A DNA stretch of 5,092 nucleotides from Pseudomonadota bacterium (GTDB taxonomy: Bacteria; Pseudomonadota; Alphaproteobacteria; Rhodobacterales; Rhodobacteraceae), in the NCBI GenBank assembly GCA_027623875.1, contig JAQBUS010000124.1, forward strand, positions 1 to 5,092, given 5' to 3'. The translations under genes and the position numbers were made by a program. How positions within the stretch are numbered: the first letter of the stretch is position 1; each line of letters starts with the position of its first letter. Below, piece after piece: positions 4,315 to 5,092 of this stretch. Below the pieces are notes generated by a model. It saw only the letters and a program-made list of their open reading frames with translations. It searched no databases and was not told the origin of the DNA.

Positions 4315-4596
4315 TTAAATTGCTAAGCGTAAATTCAGTGCTTTTACGACTTTAATAACAGTATCAAAGCTAGGGTTTACATCACCAGAAAGCGCTTTGT
4401 AGAGACTCTCTCGGCCTAAACCTGTATCTCTTGATAATTGAGCCATTCCTTTAGCTTTAGCGATGTTACCTAAAGCTTTAGCAATGAATGCTGCATCACC
4501 ATTAGATTCTTCGATACACGCTTGTAGATAAGCCTGCATATCTTCTTCTGTTTTAAGATGCTCAGCACTGTCCCATTTGCGAAGTTTGATAGCCAT
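4315..4596 (-). CDS. HI1420-type (HigA-like) antitoxin, helix-turn-helix
   Basis: A 93-residue putative addiction-module antidote of the HI1420 type. Residues 1-45 begin with the conserved RKWDSAEHLKTEEDMQAYL, then the ESNGDAAFIAKALGNIAKAKG segment (30-50). Residues 50-90 hold a lambda-repressor-like HTH (MAQLSRDTGLGRESLYKALSG then PSFDTVIKVVKALNL). It starts directly after the toxin stop: TAA is followed at once by ATG, with GAGGAGGAG in the last toxin codons as ribosome binding site. Expected to bind the toxin and the palindrome at 4909-4924. Family call strong from sequence; function inferred from the pair. Confidence 0.9.
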   Translation of the reverse strand: MAIKLRKWDSAEHLKTEEDMQAYLQACIEESNGDAAFIAKALGNIAKAKGMAQLSRDTGLGRESLYKALSGDVNPSFDTVIKVVKALNLRLAI

Positions 4597-4899
4597 TTAC
4601 AGCTCCTCCTCTAAATCTTGTGCTAATTGCAACGCAAGTTTTATATCTTTACTTTGCGTAGACTTGTCTCCACCTGCTAAGAGAATAACAACCCTTTGCC
4701 CTTGCTTGCAGTAATAAATCCTATAGCCAGGTCCAAAGAAAAAACGTAATTCAGAGACACCTTCACCGACTGGTTCAGTATCGCCAAAGTTTCCATCTTC
4801 AACCCGATCAATCCGGACTTGTATGCGTCTTTTTGCCTGTTGGTCTTTTAACTTGGTAAACCATTCATCAAAGACTTCAGTGGTATATATTGAGTACAT
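4597..4899 (-). CDS. HI1419-type (RelE/ParE superfamily, HigB-like) toxin
   Basis: A 100-residue toxin of the HI1419 type, usually annotated as a RelE/ParE-family toxin or putative addiction-module killer protein. The family pattern is complete: FDEWFTKLKDQQAKRRIQVRIDRVEDGNFGD (10-40), VSELRFFFGPGYRIYY (48-63) and LLAGGDKSTQSKDI (73-86). The ATG at 4897-4899 gives the normal family N-terminus. There is no ribosome binding site, and the candidate promoter lies so close that the message may have almost no leader. First gene of the operon; the antitoxin ATG abuts its stop. Confidence 0.92.
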   Translation of the reverse strand: MYSIYTTEVFDEWFTKLKDQQAKRRIQVRIDRVEDGNFGDTEPVGEGVSELRFFFGPGYRIYYCKQGQRVVILLAGGDKSTQSKDIKLALQLAQDLEEEL

Positions 4900-4905
4900 A
4901 ATTAA

Positions 4906-4934
4906 AATGTATCCTATGGGATACGATTGTGCAA
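4906..4934 (-). promoter_or_regulatory. Candidate promoter and operator of the HI1419/HI1420-type operon
   Basis: On the minus strand: -35 TTGCAC (4929-4934), 17-nt spacer, -10 TACATT (4906-4911). The inverted repeat GTATCC, 4 nt, GGATAC (4909-4924) fills the spacer and touches the -10, an ideal place for the HTH antitoxin to block RNA polymerase. Only 6 nt separate the -10 from the toxin ATG. Confidence 0.7.
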
Positions 4935-4977
4935 GACATTAACTTGGTTTTTGGACTTAAAACACTGATGTTATTCA

Positions 4978-5016
4978 CCAATTAAAATGTCTATGCGATA
5001 AACCATTTAAAATGTC
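4978..5016. repeat. Two direct repeats of CCAWTTAAAATGTC, possible IS end
   Basis: CCAATTAAAATGTC (4978-4991) and CCATTTAAAATGTC (5003-5016) are 25 bp apart and differ at one base. A degenerate inverted copy, GACATTAACTTGG, is at 4935-4947. They lie just downstream of the minus-strand gene that ends at 5023. Clustered short repeats like these are known as transposase-binding sites near the ends of some insertion sequences. The outer boundary cannot be fixed; TG starts at 4928 or 4969 are candidates. Confidence 0.45.
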
Positions 5017-5022
5017 CTGTTT

Positions 5023-5092
5023 TTAACCACAAGAGTCAAGCACAGGATTTAAGTTTCTTTGTTCAACAACAGCTTTCTGAGCTTTACGACTT
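5023..5092 (-). CDS. 3' end of an unidentified gene, possibly a transposase
   Basis: The minus-strand frame is open from the window edge to a TAA at 5023-5025. It encodes 22 residues, basic at first (SRKAQKAVVEQR) and ending NLNPVLDSCG. The start and any domains are outside the window, so the family is not recognised. A transposase is suggested only by the short repeats just beyond the stop and by the lack of a pdif site here. It could equally be an ordinary plasmid gene. Transcription would run toward the HI1419-type toxin gene about 120 bp downstream, with no evident terminator between. Confidence 0.5.
   Translation of the reverse strand, partial: SRKAQKAVVEQRNLNPVLDSCG

Noticed and set aside
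4897..4960. Degenerate eighth pdif site after the last TA pair
   Set aside because: No 11-6-11 arrangement with recognisable XerC and XerD arms could be found on either strand.
4901..5016. Plasmid replication iterons made of ATTAAAATGT-like repeats (4901, 4981, 5006)
   Set aside because: Only three imperfect AT-rich copies at uneven spacing, with no replication gene visible; the two longer copies fit an IS end better.

Overview
The window looks like part of an Acinetobacter plasmid. The DNA is AT-rich. It carries seven 28-bp sites with the layout of Acinetobacter pdif (plasmid dif, XerC/XerD) sites: an 11-bp XerC arm like ATTTCGTATAA, a 6-bp spacer, and an 11-bp XerD arm like TTATGTTAAAT. 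The gene content (HigBA-, HicAB- and BrnTA-type toxin-antitoxin pairs and small passenger genes) fits the pdif-module regions of such plasmids. No replication, transfer or resistance gene is visible.

The sites alternate in orientation and cut the window into two kinds of segment. Segments with XerC arms facing inward hold toxin-antitoxin (TA) operons: a HigB2/HigA2(NadS)-type pair (183-768), HicAB (1531-2111), BrnTA (2839-3427) and a HI1419/HI1420-type HigBA pair (4315-4899). Segments with XerD arms facing inward hold one lone gene each: a YezG/DUF600 immunity-like protein (928-1368, + strand), a pRiA4b ORF-3 family protein (2217-2744) and an ankyrin-repeat protein (3679-4167). A gene fragment at 1-93 appears to end another segment of this second kind. 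All four TA operons lie on the minus strand with the toxin gene first, and each ends in a nearly identical hairpin terminator touching the XerC arm of the next site. The terminators look bidirectional and would also stop transcripts coming from the + strand side.

The four sites at the 3' ends of TA operons share the XerD arm TTATGTTAATT, and three have the same spacer, GGTGTA. The three other sites share TTATGTTAAAT and have differing spacers. Because Xer recombination favours identical spacers, the likely mobile unit here is a TA operon plus one passenger gene (about 1.3 kb), lying between direct copies of the GGTGTA site. This is inferred from the sequence.

The right end (about 4928-5092) differs. 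No pdif site follows the last TA pair. Instead there are short repeats and the last 22 codons of a minus-strand gene, possibly the end of an insertion sequence. Candidate promoters and palindromic operators are visible upstream of all four TA operons.
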